A stretch of DNA of 14,599 bases from JBGPIK01 sp041484845. GTDB lineage: Bacteria; Desulfobacterota; Binatia; UBA9968. The stretch lies in NCBI GenBank assembly GCA_041484845.1, contig JBGPIK010000144.1, forward strand, positions 1 through 14,599, given 5' to 3'. This document shows, piece after piece, positions 1 through 7,048 of this stretch. How positions within the stretch are numbered: position 1 is the first letter of the stretch; every line of letters starts with the position of its first letter. Position numbers and translations under genes: made by a program. The notes beneath the pieces were generated by a model, which was not told the origin of the DNA, ran no database searches, and saw only the letters and a list, made by a program, of their open reading frames with translations.

Positions 1-359
1 ATACTTTGAGTCAAGACGTTTTTTGCACTGCCTATAAAGACAAGGTCCGTAGCCCCTTGAGCATAGGCACGGACAATTCCCACGCCCCCGATCAAGGAAA
101 TTTCAGCGTCCCCACCCAGCATCGCAGCAGTCACCATTCCAGACGAAGCTATATAAACGAGGTGAAAGTCGAGATTGTTCTTGTGAAAGAGCCCCGCCTC
201 CTGGGCAATCCAAGGCATAGACTGAGACATCACTCTTGCGGAATAGATACCAATAAGCTTCTCCGCGGCCTCAGCCCTCGAGGCGGCAAAGCCAAGCGCG
301 AGCAGAATAATAGAAACAAGCAGTAGCGATAAGATCTTTTTTCTAAACCGCGTCGTCAT
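1..359 (-). CDS. NMT1/TauT-type ABC substrate-binding protein, N-terminal part (cut by window edge)
   Basis: The reverse strand reads open from an ATG at 359-357 to the window edge, giving about 119 residues. It begins with a basic start and a hydrophobic run (LSLLLVSIILLALGFAA), a Sec signal peptide probably cut near residue 32 (AEA/AEK). It continues with the signature of the NMT1/TauT binding-protein family: MPWIAQEAGLFHKNNLDFHL, then AAMLGGDAEISLIGG. A GGAG ribosome site lies about 7 bases before the ATG. The gene starts 23 bases after the GrdE-like gene and very likely shares its mRNA. Proteins of this family bind a small organic ligand in the periplasm and hand it to an ABC permease; no permease is visible. 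It resembles the SBPs at 8398-9435 and 11213-12193 most closely. The C-terminal two thirds is outside the window, so the ligand class cannot be judged. Confidence 0.88.
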   Translation of the reverse strand, partial: MTTRFRKKILSLLLVSIILLALGFAASRAEAAEKLIGIYSARVMSQSMPWIAQEAGLFHKNNLDFHLVYIASSGMVTAAMLGGDAEISLIGGVGIVRAYAQGATDLVFIGSAKNVLTQS

Positions 360-382
360 GATCTTTCTCCGCCAGGGCACGC

Positions 383-1687
383 TTAATAAGCCTTGCAACT
401 CCAGGACTGCATGCCCCAAATGTCAACCCCGCCGATGACCATATCCCACGCATCCAGAGTTACCGGGCCCTGTGCGCGTACTACGGGAGCTCCCGGATAG
501 TTAAGAATCTGTATGTTCTCGTAGGCTCCTATCACCCGATTTACCGCCGGCAACTCAATCGGACTGTTGCGACTGCCGGTGCTTACCACTGCGTTAGCCT
601 CCGGCACGTAATAAAGCAGAGGGGCATCCCCGCCTTTGACTCCGGACTCGTAGCCAACAAGCACTGTTTTAATCCCCCGCTGCTCGCAAGCCTGTATAGT
701 CAGCATCACATCCACAAAAGCATTTCCCCCACCCAGCCAAGTCACCAGAGCGGCATCAGCCCGAAGCATGGTCCCCAGCTGTGCGGTGTTAAGGGCAATG
801 ACCTCCTTGCCCTGATGGGTCACGAATCGAATCCGTTCCAGGATCACGCCAGCGAAATTCAGCCGTCGACGATGTTCCCGATACAACCCCAATACCAAGG
901 GATGGTTTTGCCAGTCCCAGGTGGTTGGATGGTGGCATACCCCTCGGGTGCAATTAACTCCCACCGCTCCGTCTAGCAGTTCGTTTGGATGGACTACAGT
1001 CGCCAATGATTCCCGGACAGGCAGACCATAGTAGCTCACGCCAGAGTGAGGACTGTCGGCTTCTGTCATACAGCCTTGAATGAGTACTACCCGGGGCAGA
1101 CCTCGTTTCTCTTTACTGAGATCGTAGACGTCCACACTCTTTTCAGGTTCTAGCCCGAGCGTGGTCTCGGCCAACCTCTTAGCCACCCCGAGCTCAGCCC
1201 GTTGTATAACCGTATGCGCCTCTAACTCGGGAAGTCCTTCAGTCAACTGGAGCGTCAACGCCAAGTTTACAAGAGCACTGAAACGCGAAGCCTCAGCCCC
1301 CGGACCCCACATATCGAGAATCGCGCTACGCTCCATGTCGGTTCCCGACCGGATAATCCCCTCATATTTTGCTGCGGCCAATACGGCCATGCCGGAAAGA
1401 CGATGCGTGCGGCCCTCTCCCACTAGCGTTACGGGCCCAAGAATCCCCGGGAACACCTGTCCCTTTCCATCCACCTTAACCCTCGGCTCCGCTACGTCGC
1501 GTATACCTGTAACCCTCACCTTTTCACCAGGGACAACCACCTCCAGCCGTGCTTCTTCTATGCGCCTGTCCTGAAGGACGGTTTCCTTGAGCTCTTCCGC
1601 ATCCACTTCCAAATTCCCAGAGTGGTAACGGAACCTAGTTCCAAGACGTATGTCAGTTACCGGAAACTCAGCCATCTCAAGACGCAT
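383..1687 (-). CDS. GrdE-like glycine/sarcosine/betaine reductase component B, alpha/beta precursor
   Basis: The protein has 434 residues from the ATG at 1687, close to the roughly 430 usual for GrdE/GrdG. I chose this ATG over the one at 1729 because GGAGGA stands 6 bases before it and because its start (MRLEMAEFPVTDIRLG) matches the usual family start. Known family members are precursors that are cut before an internal cysteine, which becomes a pyruvoyl group; component B then takes the amine-containing substrate and works with a selenoprotein (GrdB-type) partner. Here Cys246 in VNCTRG, followed by TTWDWQNHP, lies about where the processed Cys sits in characterised GrdE. The C-terminus (IGGVDIWG..SWSC) also looks typical. 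No GrdB, GrdA or thioredoxin gene is seen; downstream is an SBP gene 23 bases away. Identification rests on my recognition of the family; whether it acts as a true reductase subunit is open. Confidence 0.82.
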   Translation of the reverse strand: MRLEMAEFPVTDIRLGTRFRYHSGNLEVDAEELKETVLQDRRIEEARLEVVVPGEKVRVTGIRDVAEPRVKVDGKGQVFPGILGPVTLVGEGRTHRLSGMAVLAAAKYEGIIRSGTDMERSAILDMWGPGAEASRFSALVNLALTLQLTEGLPELEAHTVIQRAELGVAKRLAETTLGLEPEKSVDVYDLSKEKRGLPRVVLIQGCMTEADSPHSGVSYYGLPVRESLATVVHPNELLDGAVGVNCTRGVCHHPTTWDWQNHPLVLGLYREHRRRLNFAGVILERIRFVTHQGKEVIALNTAQLGTMLRADAALVTWLGGGNAFVDVMLTIQACEQRGIKTVLVGYESGVKGGDAPLLYYVPEANAVVSTGSRNSPIELPAVNRVIGAYENIQILNYPGAPVVRAQGPVTLDAWDMVIGGVDIWGMQSWSCKAY

Positions 1688-2520
1688 CTCATCTCCTCCA
1701 CTCAAGGGCTTACAGCCCAAGTCCGGCAAAAAACCGATTCACACCATGAACGGCAGTTACCATGAGTCTTTCTCCTCGCGAATCTTACGGGTTCACTTGG
1801 GGCTAATTGGAAAACGTCCTTTTTCTTCTAACTTCTTTACGAGCCACCGTCAATCGAAAACGTCTGGAAGACCCAGTGCGCAGGCAGCCCTGACGTCGGT
1901 CTTTCTCCCACGTCAACGAAGTTTTGGGGGTCGGGTCTAGCATCGAAGCACCCTGCCGTTGCGTGAAGATTCTTCGAACTCTTCTGGACGATTTATCACC
2001 GCTCTTGTGCTTGCTCAGTTCTGTTTGTGAAGCTTCGAAGTTTCGGGACCGGAAAACTCTTTGCGGATCCGGCCTGAGTTGTTGCGTTACTAATCGTCGC
2101 AGGTCAGTACCCGAATCGGCGTAAGCGAGCATGCGCGGCTCGCCGTGAAGTACGCGGCCGATGGCGTAGAGCGCAAGCAATGGTACGATCCCAGGGATAA
2201 AGGCAAAAGGATTAAGGATGAGCGTTATGGTAGTGAACCTTTCTCCAATCTCGTCGGGAATCATTCGACTGTTGCTCGGCAGAATGGCTGGCCTAGCGGA
2301 GATAAAAAAGGCATGGAGCATGGAGCGCGGGGCAGGGAGCAGAACCAGAGGTCGGATGTCAGAGATCCGCGGTCGGCAGGAGGGTGGGAAATTTCGGAAT
2401 GCGGATTTCGGATTGCGAATTTAAGAACTGTTGCCGGTCTGGGCCAGAATGATCGCGGGGCCTATTCCCCTAGGGGGAACTTGCACGTTTTGATAATTCT
2501 CGAAACGTGGAAATGACGCC
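1688..2520. other. Gene-poor stretch with one doubtful minus-strand ORF
   Basis: I find no convincing gene in this 830-base stretch upstream of the GrdE-like gene. The longest open frame runs on the minus strand from 2321 to 1803 (172 codons). Its first codons lie in a low-complexity repeat. A middle part read from the ATG near 2264 gives a plausible hydrophobic segment (LNPFAFIPGIVPLLALYAI) and then HGEPRMLAYADSGTDLRRLV, but the last 80 residues are rich in Arg, Lys and Ser and look non-coding. It could be the remnant of a small membrane protein. I recognise no family and see no ribosome site, so I do not call it as a gene. Confidence 0.4.
2311..2423. repeat. Degenerate short-word repeat tract
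   Basis: The tract contains three kinds of repeated words: GCATGGAGCATGGAGC (2311-2326), then GGTCGGATGTCAGAG with a nearby GGTCGGCAGGAGG, then alternating CGGAATGCGGATTTCGGATTGCGAATTT (2395-2422, quoted in sense only; key unit CGGATT). Such words are not codon-periodic in either strand and look like slipped or decayed repeats between genes. They overlap the start of the doubtful 172-codon frame, which weakens that call. Confidence 0.5.
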
Positions 2521-3025
2521 CTAGGCTCTGCCGTAGCACGCGGGTCTCTCCTGACTAATATGCAACCCGTTCCAGACGTTCAAAACGTTCCACCGCTCCG
2601 CTGCGTTCAAGTCGTCAAAATTCCTTGGCTCCGGCGGCGTCATGAGCTGCCGAATCGCATCGAACACCGCCTTGAACTGGGCGTCGTATTTCTTCTCTAA
2701 GTCGGCCAACTTCCGAGCCGGTTGCGCGTTCGACGCTAACATCTGCCGCAGCCGGACGAACGTGCGCATGATTTCAATATTGACCTGGATTGCACGTCGA
2801 CTGTTAAGCACCGACGAAAGCATGGCAATCCCTTGCTCTGTGAACGCGTACGGTGCGGCTCGTCGTGAGCCTCCCGAACTCGAAATCACAATTTGTGATT
2901 TCAACTTTTTCATATTCAGCAGCGGTCAATTGAAACATGAAATCGCCAGGGAAATGTTTTCGGTTCCGCTACTCTTCCTTCGCGCTGTTCAAGGTTTTTT
3001 TATTGAAAAGCTGCCAACTTCTCAT
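2521..3025 (-). pseudogene. ORF6N-domain protein, frameshifted remnant
   Basis: The reverse strand encodes the ORF6N-domain (KilA-N-like, phage-associated) protein type in pieces. The largest piece, 2913-2521, holds PYAFTEQGIAMLSSVLNSRR, AIQVNIEIMRTFVRLRQML and a coiled tail ARKLADLEKKYDAQFKAVFD, which are hallmarks of the family. The ATG at 2913 is not a real start: the preceding sequence FPGDFMFQLTAAEYEK is read in another frame from 2953 to 2906 and joins LKSQIVISSSGG across an extra base in the A-run at 2905-2910. Further up, RNRKHFPGDF is preceded by a stop (TAG, 2971-2969), and a KNLEQ-like piece is seen in yet another frame near 2990-3010. The C-terminal 40 residues also differ from the usual end. 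The gene therefore has at least two disruptions and is unlikely to make a full protein. Intact members are DNA-binding-type proteins of unknown role, about 170-250 residues long. Confidence 0.8.
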
Positions 3026-3031
3026 TATAAC
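3003..3031 (+). promoter_or_regulatory. Sigma70-type promoter for the SBP at 3063
   Basis: TTGAAA (3003-3008) is followed after 17 bases by TATAAC (3026-3031); each hexamer matches the consensus at five of six positions with ideal spacing. Transcription would start near 3038, leaving a 25-base leader that holds the GAGGAG ribosome site. The -35 box lies inside the decayed ORF6N gene. Confidence 0.6.
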
Positions 3032-3062
3032 AGCAGTGATTTCACCGGCGAGGAGATTCATC

Positions 3063-4055
3063 ATGAAGCAGATGCGTTCGTGGGTGTTTGCGGGCCTGGT
3101 CGTGTTTCTCACGTTTGTCGCTGTCGTACTTGCACCCGGGGACATCCAAGCCCAGGCTTTGCAAAAGACCCGGATCGCAATCCCGACCGTTAACGTTCTC
3201 ACCCGGCCCTGGTATATCGCCAAAGCCAAGGGGTTCTACGCAGCAGAAGGACTGGATCCGGAGTTCGTTTATGTGCAGGGTACGCTGCAGCCCCCGGCCC
3301 TTCTGAACGGAGAAATCGACTTCGCCGGCAGCGGAGATACCTGCGTGCGCGCCGCTGCAAATGGCCTCCCGATGAAGTTGGTCTTTGCCATGACTCACCA
3401 GCCCGATTTTATGCTGGTGGTGAAACCGGAGATCCAATCCGGCAGGGATCTGCGCAATAAAAAGATCGCCATCTCCTCCATCGGTTCTCTCACCGCCGTC
3501 GGGGCCAAAGCGGCCGCCAGCGCCCTGGGCCTCAATCCCGACACGGACATTTTCCTGATGGCGATGGGCGAGCAAACGAACCGCTTCGCAGCCCTCCAGG
3601 CCGGCTCGGCGGACGGCATGATCGTCGATCCCGGTCTGGCGCTCGCCGCGCAAAAGAAAGGTTTTCGCATCCTGTCTCGTGTCGGAGAACAACTGGAGCT
3701 GATTCAAATCGGACTCACCATGTCCAATCAGAAGCTCAAGAGTAATCCAGATCTGGCGCGCCGTTTCCTCAAAGGTTCCGTGCGCGGACTCATCGAGGTG
3801 CAGAAAAATCCCGAAGAGATGATCCAGGCCGTGATGAAACTGCGCAAGATCGACCGGGAAGACGCAACGGCCGTCTATAAAATGGAACTCAACTCGTTCA
3901 CGAGGGACGGCACCCCTTCGCGCAAGTCCGTAGAGAGCGCGATTCAGATTGCGCTCCAGGGAAGGCCCGGGCCGAAACCCACCTATGACGACCTGGTGGA
4001 TCTGACCCCCTTAAAGCAGGCCCACAAAGAGTTGGGGATCACGGGAAACTATTGA
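3063..4055 (+). CDS. NMT1/TauT-type ABC substrate-binding protein
   Basis: The protein has 330 residues. The start at 3063 is supported by GAGGAG 7 bases upstream and by the promoter just before it; the open frame runs 42 codons further up, but that part overlaps the promoter and the pseudogene. Residues 1-32 form a signal peptide (hydrophobic WVFAGLVVFLTFVAVVL, cut near AQA). The mature protein opens with KTRIAIPT and shows the NMT1 hallmarks RPWYIAKAKGFYAAEGLDPE (about 48-67) and ALLNGEIDFAGSGD (79-92). A later DLRNKKIAISSIGSLT segment belongs to the second strand-rich lobe. The protein would bind a small ligand in the periplasm. No transporter partner is adjacent: the pseudogene is behind it and a toxin-antitoxin pair faces it 264 bases downstream. 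The ligand is unknown. Confidence 0.92.
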   Translation: MKQMRSWVFAGLVVFLTFVAVVLAPGDIQAQALQKTRIAIPTVNVLTRPWYIAKAKGFYAAEGLDPEFVYVQGTLQPPALLNGEIDFAGSGDTCVRAAANGLPMKLVFAMTHQPDFMLVVKPEIQSGRDLRNKKIAISSIGSLTAVGAKAAASALGLNPDTDIFLMAMGEQTNRFAALQAGSADGMIVDPGLALAAQKKGFRILSRVGEQLELIQIGLTMSNQKLKSNPDLARRFLKGSVRGLIEVQKNPEEMIQAVMKLRKIDREDATAVYKMELNSFTRDGTPSRKSVESAIQIALQGRPGPKPTYDDLVDLTPLKQAHKELGITGNY

Positions 4056-4319
4056 GTGCCCTGCAGGGTCCTCTAGAGATTTTCCGTTTGGTTGAAACCT
4101 ATAGTTTGGGGTCTAGCATGAAAACAAAAACGAAATTGCTTGTGCGTGACTTGCATTGCTTGCGTAACTCTTTGATCGATTAGCCAGCTATATTCCCCTC
4201 AGCCTACATCACCCCCGTCCATGGGGCTTCGTCACCATTTCCCACAGCTCGAGCTCACACCGTCGGGGCCATCTCGTATCCCGCTTCCAACGTACCGAGG
4301 AGAAACATCGCACCCAAGA

Positions 4320-4682
4320 TCAAAAGCTCAGAGGAACGCGCTTGGATCGACGGATTCGCCGGTCCCGAGTCACCAGAGGGACTCTGTGCACAATGCTTGT
4401 GGCGCTGATGATCTCATCTGCTGGGTCGCTGTCGAAGTCGAGAGTTTGAATTGTCCGGCAAACCTCGATTGTGAGGGGCCAGGTCTGAATCCTAGCCAGT
4501 GTGCGGGTTAACCCCGGATGGTCCAGATCGACGTCGATGCGCCCTAGTTCGGACAACTTGGAAATTTCCCACAGAACGATTGCTGAGATGCTCCACGTGT
4601 CGCTCGCTAGCAGCGCACGTTCACGCGGGGTCAAATCATCCGTCAACGCATAAAGCAGTATGTGGGTATCAAGATTCAGCAT
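4320..4682 (-). CDS. VapC-type PIN-domain toxin
   Basis: The protein has 120 residues, which is typical for VapC. It shows the PIN-domain pattern of acidic residues: Asp5 in LDTHILLYAL, Glu39 in VLWEISKL, Asp86 and Asp89 in DSDPADEIISATS, and Asp107 in LVTRDRRI. These residues bind Mg2+ in PIN-domain ribonucleases; VapC toxins usually cut tRNA or rRNA and stop translation. The start codon (4682) overlaps the end of the antitoxin gene by 14 bases, so translation is probably coupled. All expected catalytic residues are present, so it is likely active. The target RNA cannot be told from sequence. Confidence 0.93.
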   Translation of the reverse strand: MLNLDTHILLYALTDDLTPRERALLASDTWSISAIVLWEISKLSELGRIDVDLDHPGLTRTLARIQTWPLTIEVCRTIQTLDFDSDPADEIISATSIVHRVPLVTRDRRIRRSKRVPLSF

Positions 4683-4887
4683 CCCACTTTACGCCTGTCG
4701 ATAAGATTTTCCCTTTGATCTTGATCTTGCCCTTCAAGCTTCCGATCAGTTTCGCGCTGTCGGTGTAAATGGGGACAAGTTTGGCAACCGGTTTCCCGTG
4801 CTTGGTGATGATGATGCCATCGGGATCCACCTGGTCCAGTAGTGCCAGGCACTGCTCCTTGAATTTGGCAGCTGGGACACTTTTCAT
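4669..4887 (-). CDS. Phd/YefM-type antitoxin of the VapC pair
   Basis: The protein has 72 residues from the ATG at 4887, starting MKSVPAAKFKEQCLALLDQV and continuing IIITKHGKPVAKLVPI. This is the Phd/YefM fold: a short DNA-binding N-terminal domain and a basic strand, then a C-terminal tail (from about residue 42) that would wrap the toxin. A TTG six codons upstream (4905) is a possible alternative start with AGGG close by; I prefer the ATG because family members begin like this, although its own ribosome site is weak. The antitoxin comes first in the operon, as expected, and its stop lies inside the toxin gene. Antitoxins of this kind repress their own promoter; a palindrome about 40 bases upstream (4926-4949) is a candidate operator. 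Confidence 0.9.
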   Translation of the reverse strand: MKSVPAAKFKEQCLALLDQVDPDGIIITKHGKPVAKLVPIYTDSAKLIGSLKGKIKIKGKILSTGVKWDAES

Positions 4888-4925
4888 GAAATGACTATAA
4901 ACCAACCCTGAAGATTATTCTAGTC

Positions 4926-4949
4926 ATTGAAAGTGGACATATTTTCAAT
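4926..4949 (-). promoter_or_regulatory. Inverted repeat upstream of the toxin-antitoxin operon (candidate operator)
   Basis: ATTGAAA (4926-4932) and TTTCAAT (4943-4949) form a perfect 7-base inverted repeat around 10 bases, placing the half-site centres 17 bases apart. Read on the minus strand the distal arm contains TTGAAA, a possible -35 box, and TAGAAT (4922-4917) lies downstream, though the 20-base spacing is long. Its position before the antitoxin start suits autoregulation. This is inference from position and symmetry. Confidence 0.35.
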
Positions 4950-5014
4950 ACCCCCATGGAAATCGGACCGTCATCTCCCACCGGCCTTAGCCGCAGTGAT
5001 GAAACCACTTGGAA

Positions 5015-6010
5015 CTATTGAATCCCGGCAGCCTTCAGGTATCTGAGATCGATGAAGCGCTCCGCGGCTGGGACCGGCGTCGGGATGACACCGGCTTCGC
5101 CCATCAGCAGAAGCACCTGATTGAATGCTTTCACACTTATTTCGCCGCGCTTTGGCAGGAGGTTTTTGTCGGGCTCGATGTAAGGCGCGAATATCTGCCG
5201 GGCGATCTCTTCGGATATTTTCAACGATTCTATGATGATGTTTGTGACCTCGCCGCGATGCTTGGCGTCGTTAATGAACTCGTAAGAGGCGGCCGAAGCG
5301 CGCGCGAACCGCACTAAAGTGTCTTGGTTTTTCTCTCCCCAGGCACGCCTCGTCATGTCGACGTTAAAAATAAGGTCCGCTCCTGCCTCATGGGTGAAGC
5401 CAAGTCTCGGATAACCCTGTTTGATCGCGCCGAGATCTTCCGGCTGGCCCATCGGCACCGCGGCGCATTCCCCGGATTTCAAGCAGTCGAAACGGGCCCC
5501 CGTGCCGACGATGGCCTTGACGCGGAATTCCGCAGGTTTGATGCCCTTGTGAGCGAGCAGCCTCACCGTCGATAGCGTGATGGTATCGCCGGAGGTCGAC
5601 AAACCTACCACCTTCCCCTTGAGGTCGGCGAAGCTTTTGATCTCGGGGCTCACGATCAGACTATAGACGGGATTGGTGGTCTGGGCGACGATGGCCACTG
5701 CGTCGGAACCCCGGAGCACCGCCTGGATCAAATACGGCGTAGCGTTTTTGCCCGCGTCGATCTCACCCTTGTCGAGCGCCGCGACAATTCTGTCCGTGCC
5801 GCCGGGAATGGGAACAACCACGAGATTGATCCCCTCGCGGACGAAGAATCCCTTGCGCTCGGCGACCGTCAGGGGAAGAGCCGACAAGCTGCCGGCCGAG
5901 GCCGCATTTTGCCCATAGCGTAACGTGATCAGGTCTGCGCCGTGTGCGGCGTCGATAAAGCCCACGCTGAGCAGCGCACCGACAAGGCGAAGTATTCGAT
6001 GATTCATCAT
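5015..6010 (-). CDS. NMT1/TauT-type ABC substrate-binding protein
   Basis: The protein has 331 residues. GGAG lies 4 bases before the ATG at 6010 and 7 before a second ATG at 6007; either may start it. The signal peptide covers about 1-24 (ILRLVGALLSVGFIDAAHG). The mature part begins ITLRYGQNAASAG and carries the family motif VAERKGFFVREGINLVVV, followed by IVAALDKGEIDAGKN and, later, SFADLKGKVVGLSTSGDT. It is more distant from the other NMT1-type SBPs here than they are from each other: the ligand-side segments ARFDCLKSGECAAVPMGQPE include two cysteines that might form a disulfide. The gene lies 108 bases after the family-3 SBP on the same strand, and the two could be one transcript. No permease or ATPase is adjacent. 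Confidence 0.9.
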   Translation of the reverse strand: MMNHRILRLVGALLSVGFIDAAHGADLITLRYGQNAASAGSLSALPLTVAERKGFFVREGINLVVVPIPGGTDRIVAALDKGEIDAGKNATPYLIQAVLRGSDAVAIVAQTTNPVYSLIVSPEIKSFADLKGKVVGLSTSGDTITLSTVRLLAHKGIKPAEFRVKAIVGTGARFDCLKSGECAAVPMGQPEDLGAIKQGYPRLGFTHEAGADLIFNVDMTRRAWGEKNQDTLVRFARASAASYEFINDAKHRGEVTNIIIESLKISEEIARQIFAPYIEPDKNLLPKRGEISVKAFNQVLLLMGEAGVIPTPVPAAERFIDLRYLKAAGIQ

Positions 6011-6118
6011 GCCGCTCCGGATATCATGTCGGACCTTGAACTATAGATTGCCTTGCGCATGACGGGTGCAACCTCACCTCGATTACTTCCACAGATGATT
6101 ATTGGCCGCACTGCTCTC

Positions 6119-6853
6119 CTACGTCACTGCTGCCGCGGGCGCAACCGAGACACCACGGACGCCGGCTTTCTCGATCGCGCGCGCGACCAGCCCCGAAGCC
6201 TTTGCGTCCTCGATAAACTCGCGCAGGTACTTTGCGCCCTCTTCGCGGCCTCTCGGAATACCCAGCGCTTGTTGAATCGCCATGAATCGGTCAGGGAACA
6301 CACGCGATCCGGGAAGCTTCTCGGCGTGATCAACGAGCGGCTGCCGCACGCCGGCGACAACGTCCACTCGGCCTGCGACCAGCAGTGCAAACGCCGCGTT
6401 GGGGTCGGGCGCGCGCACCAGTTCGGCGTGTTTAACGCTCCGGGTTAAAAATAAATCGTAAGCGCTGTTGGCCGACACGCCGATGCGCACGCCGGCGCGG
6501 TCGACATCTGCGGTGGCGTGAAGCGGCGATCCCGCCGGCACAAGGTATGTGCCTTCGATTTCTATATAAGGCGCCGTGAAAGTGATCTCGCCCGCGCGCC
6601 CGACAGCGACCGCGAGAAACGCGATATCCCACGCGCCGGCTTTCAGTCCGTCGACCATCTGTCCCGCCGACGCGAAGGCGATAAGCTCGACGGGCACGCC
6701 GATCCTCTTACCGAGCTCTCGCGCCAGATCGACGGCCACGCCGCTCAGCTCTCCGCTGCCCGGATCTCGCGTCGCCAGGACCGGATTCCCGTAATTGATT
6801 CCAACGCGCAACCGGCCCGCCGGCGCGAGATGCGCACGTAAAGAAGGTGTCAT
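6119..6853 (-). CDS. Family-3 (amino-acid-type) solute-binding protein without signal peptide
   Basis: The protein has 244 residues from the ATG at 6853, which has GGAG 5 bases upstream; an ATG at 6856 is adjacent. It shows the family-3 SBP pattern: LRVGINYGNPVLA near the N-terminus, GVAVDLARELGKRIGVPVEL (about 37-56), LKAGAWDIAFLAV (about 71-83), FTAPYIEIEGTYLVP and GVSANSAYDLFLTR. These domains usually bind amino acids or related small molecules in the periplasm. Here the N-terminus (MTPSLRAHLAPAGRL) has no hydrophobic segment, and extending to the first codon at 6919 does not create one. The protein may therefore stay in the cytoplasm or be released by another route. It starts a possible two-gene unit with the SBP at 5015-6010 and diverges from the SBP at 7049. 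Confidence 0.9.
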   Translation of the reverse strand: MTPSLRAHLAPAGRLRVGINYGNPVLATRDPGSGELSGVAVDLARELGKRIGVPVELIAFASAGQMVDGLKAGAWDIAFLAVAVGRAGEITFTAPYIEIEGTYLVPAGSPLHATADVDRAGVRIGVSANSAYDLFLTRSVKHAELVRAPDPNAAFALLVAGRVDVVAGVRQPLVDHAEKLPGSRVFPDRFMAIQQALGIPRGREEGAKYLREFIEDAKASGLVARAIEKAGVRGVSVAPAAAVT

Positions 6854-7048
6854 CATAACTCCAACCTGCCGCTCATAAGTGTTCTCGATAAGCGTACTGA
6901 GTACGAACCGGGGCGTCAAGGAGCAAACTTCAGAGGTGCGGGCTTGAAGTCAATCGCAGCACCAGAAGCGTTCGCATCTTGGCGTCATTTTACGCTATGG
7001 TCGTTTTCACCCGCTCTGCATTATATTCAGGCGTCGACGGAGGACCTT

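Noticed and set aside
1161..1574. 137-codon plus-strand frame inside the GrdE-like gene
   Set aside because: It lies opposite a well-supported gene, has a composition rich in Ser, Pro, Arg and Thr, and matches no family.
2145..2516. 123-codon plus-strand frame
   Set aside because: Most of it translates the degenerate repeat tract at 2311-2423; no family resemblance or ribosome site.
2937..3062. Upstream 42-codon extension of the SBP at 3063
   Set aside because: It overlaps the TTGAAA-N17-TATAAC promoter and the ORF6N remnant; the inner ATG at 3063 has a good ribosome site and a proper signal peptide.
3042..3707. 221-codon minus-strand frame opposite the SBP at 3063
   Set aside because: It is the antisense shadow of a clear SBP gene and has no ribosome site or recognisable domain.
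4061..4070. CCCTGCAGGG palindrome just after the SBP stop as a terminator
   Set aside because: The palindrome has no room for a loop and no T-run follows, so it is not a convincing terminator.
4118..4183. 21-codon frame starting MKTKTKLLVRDLHC after the SBP at 3063
   Set aside because: Very short, with only a weak GGGG upstream and no support from context; could be chance.
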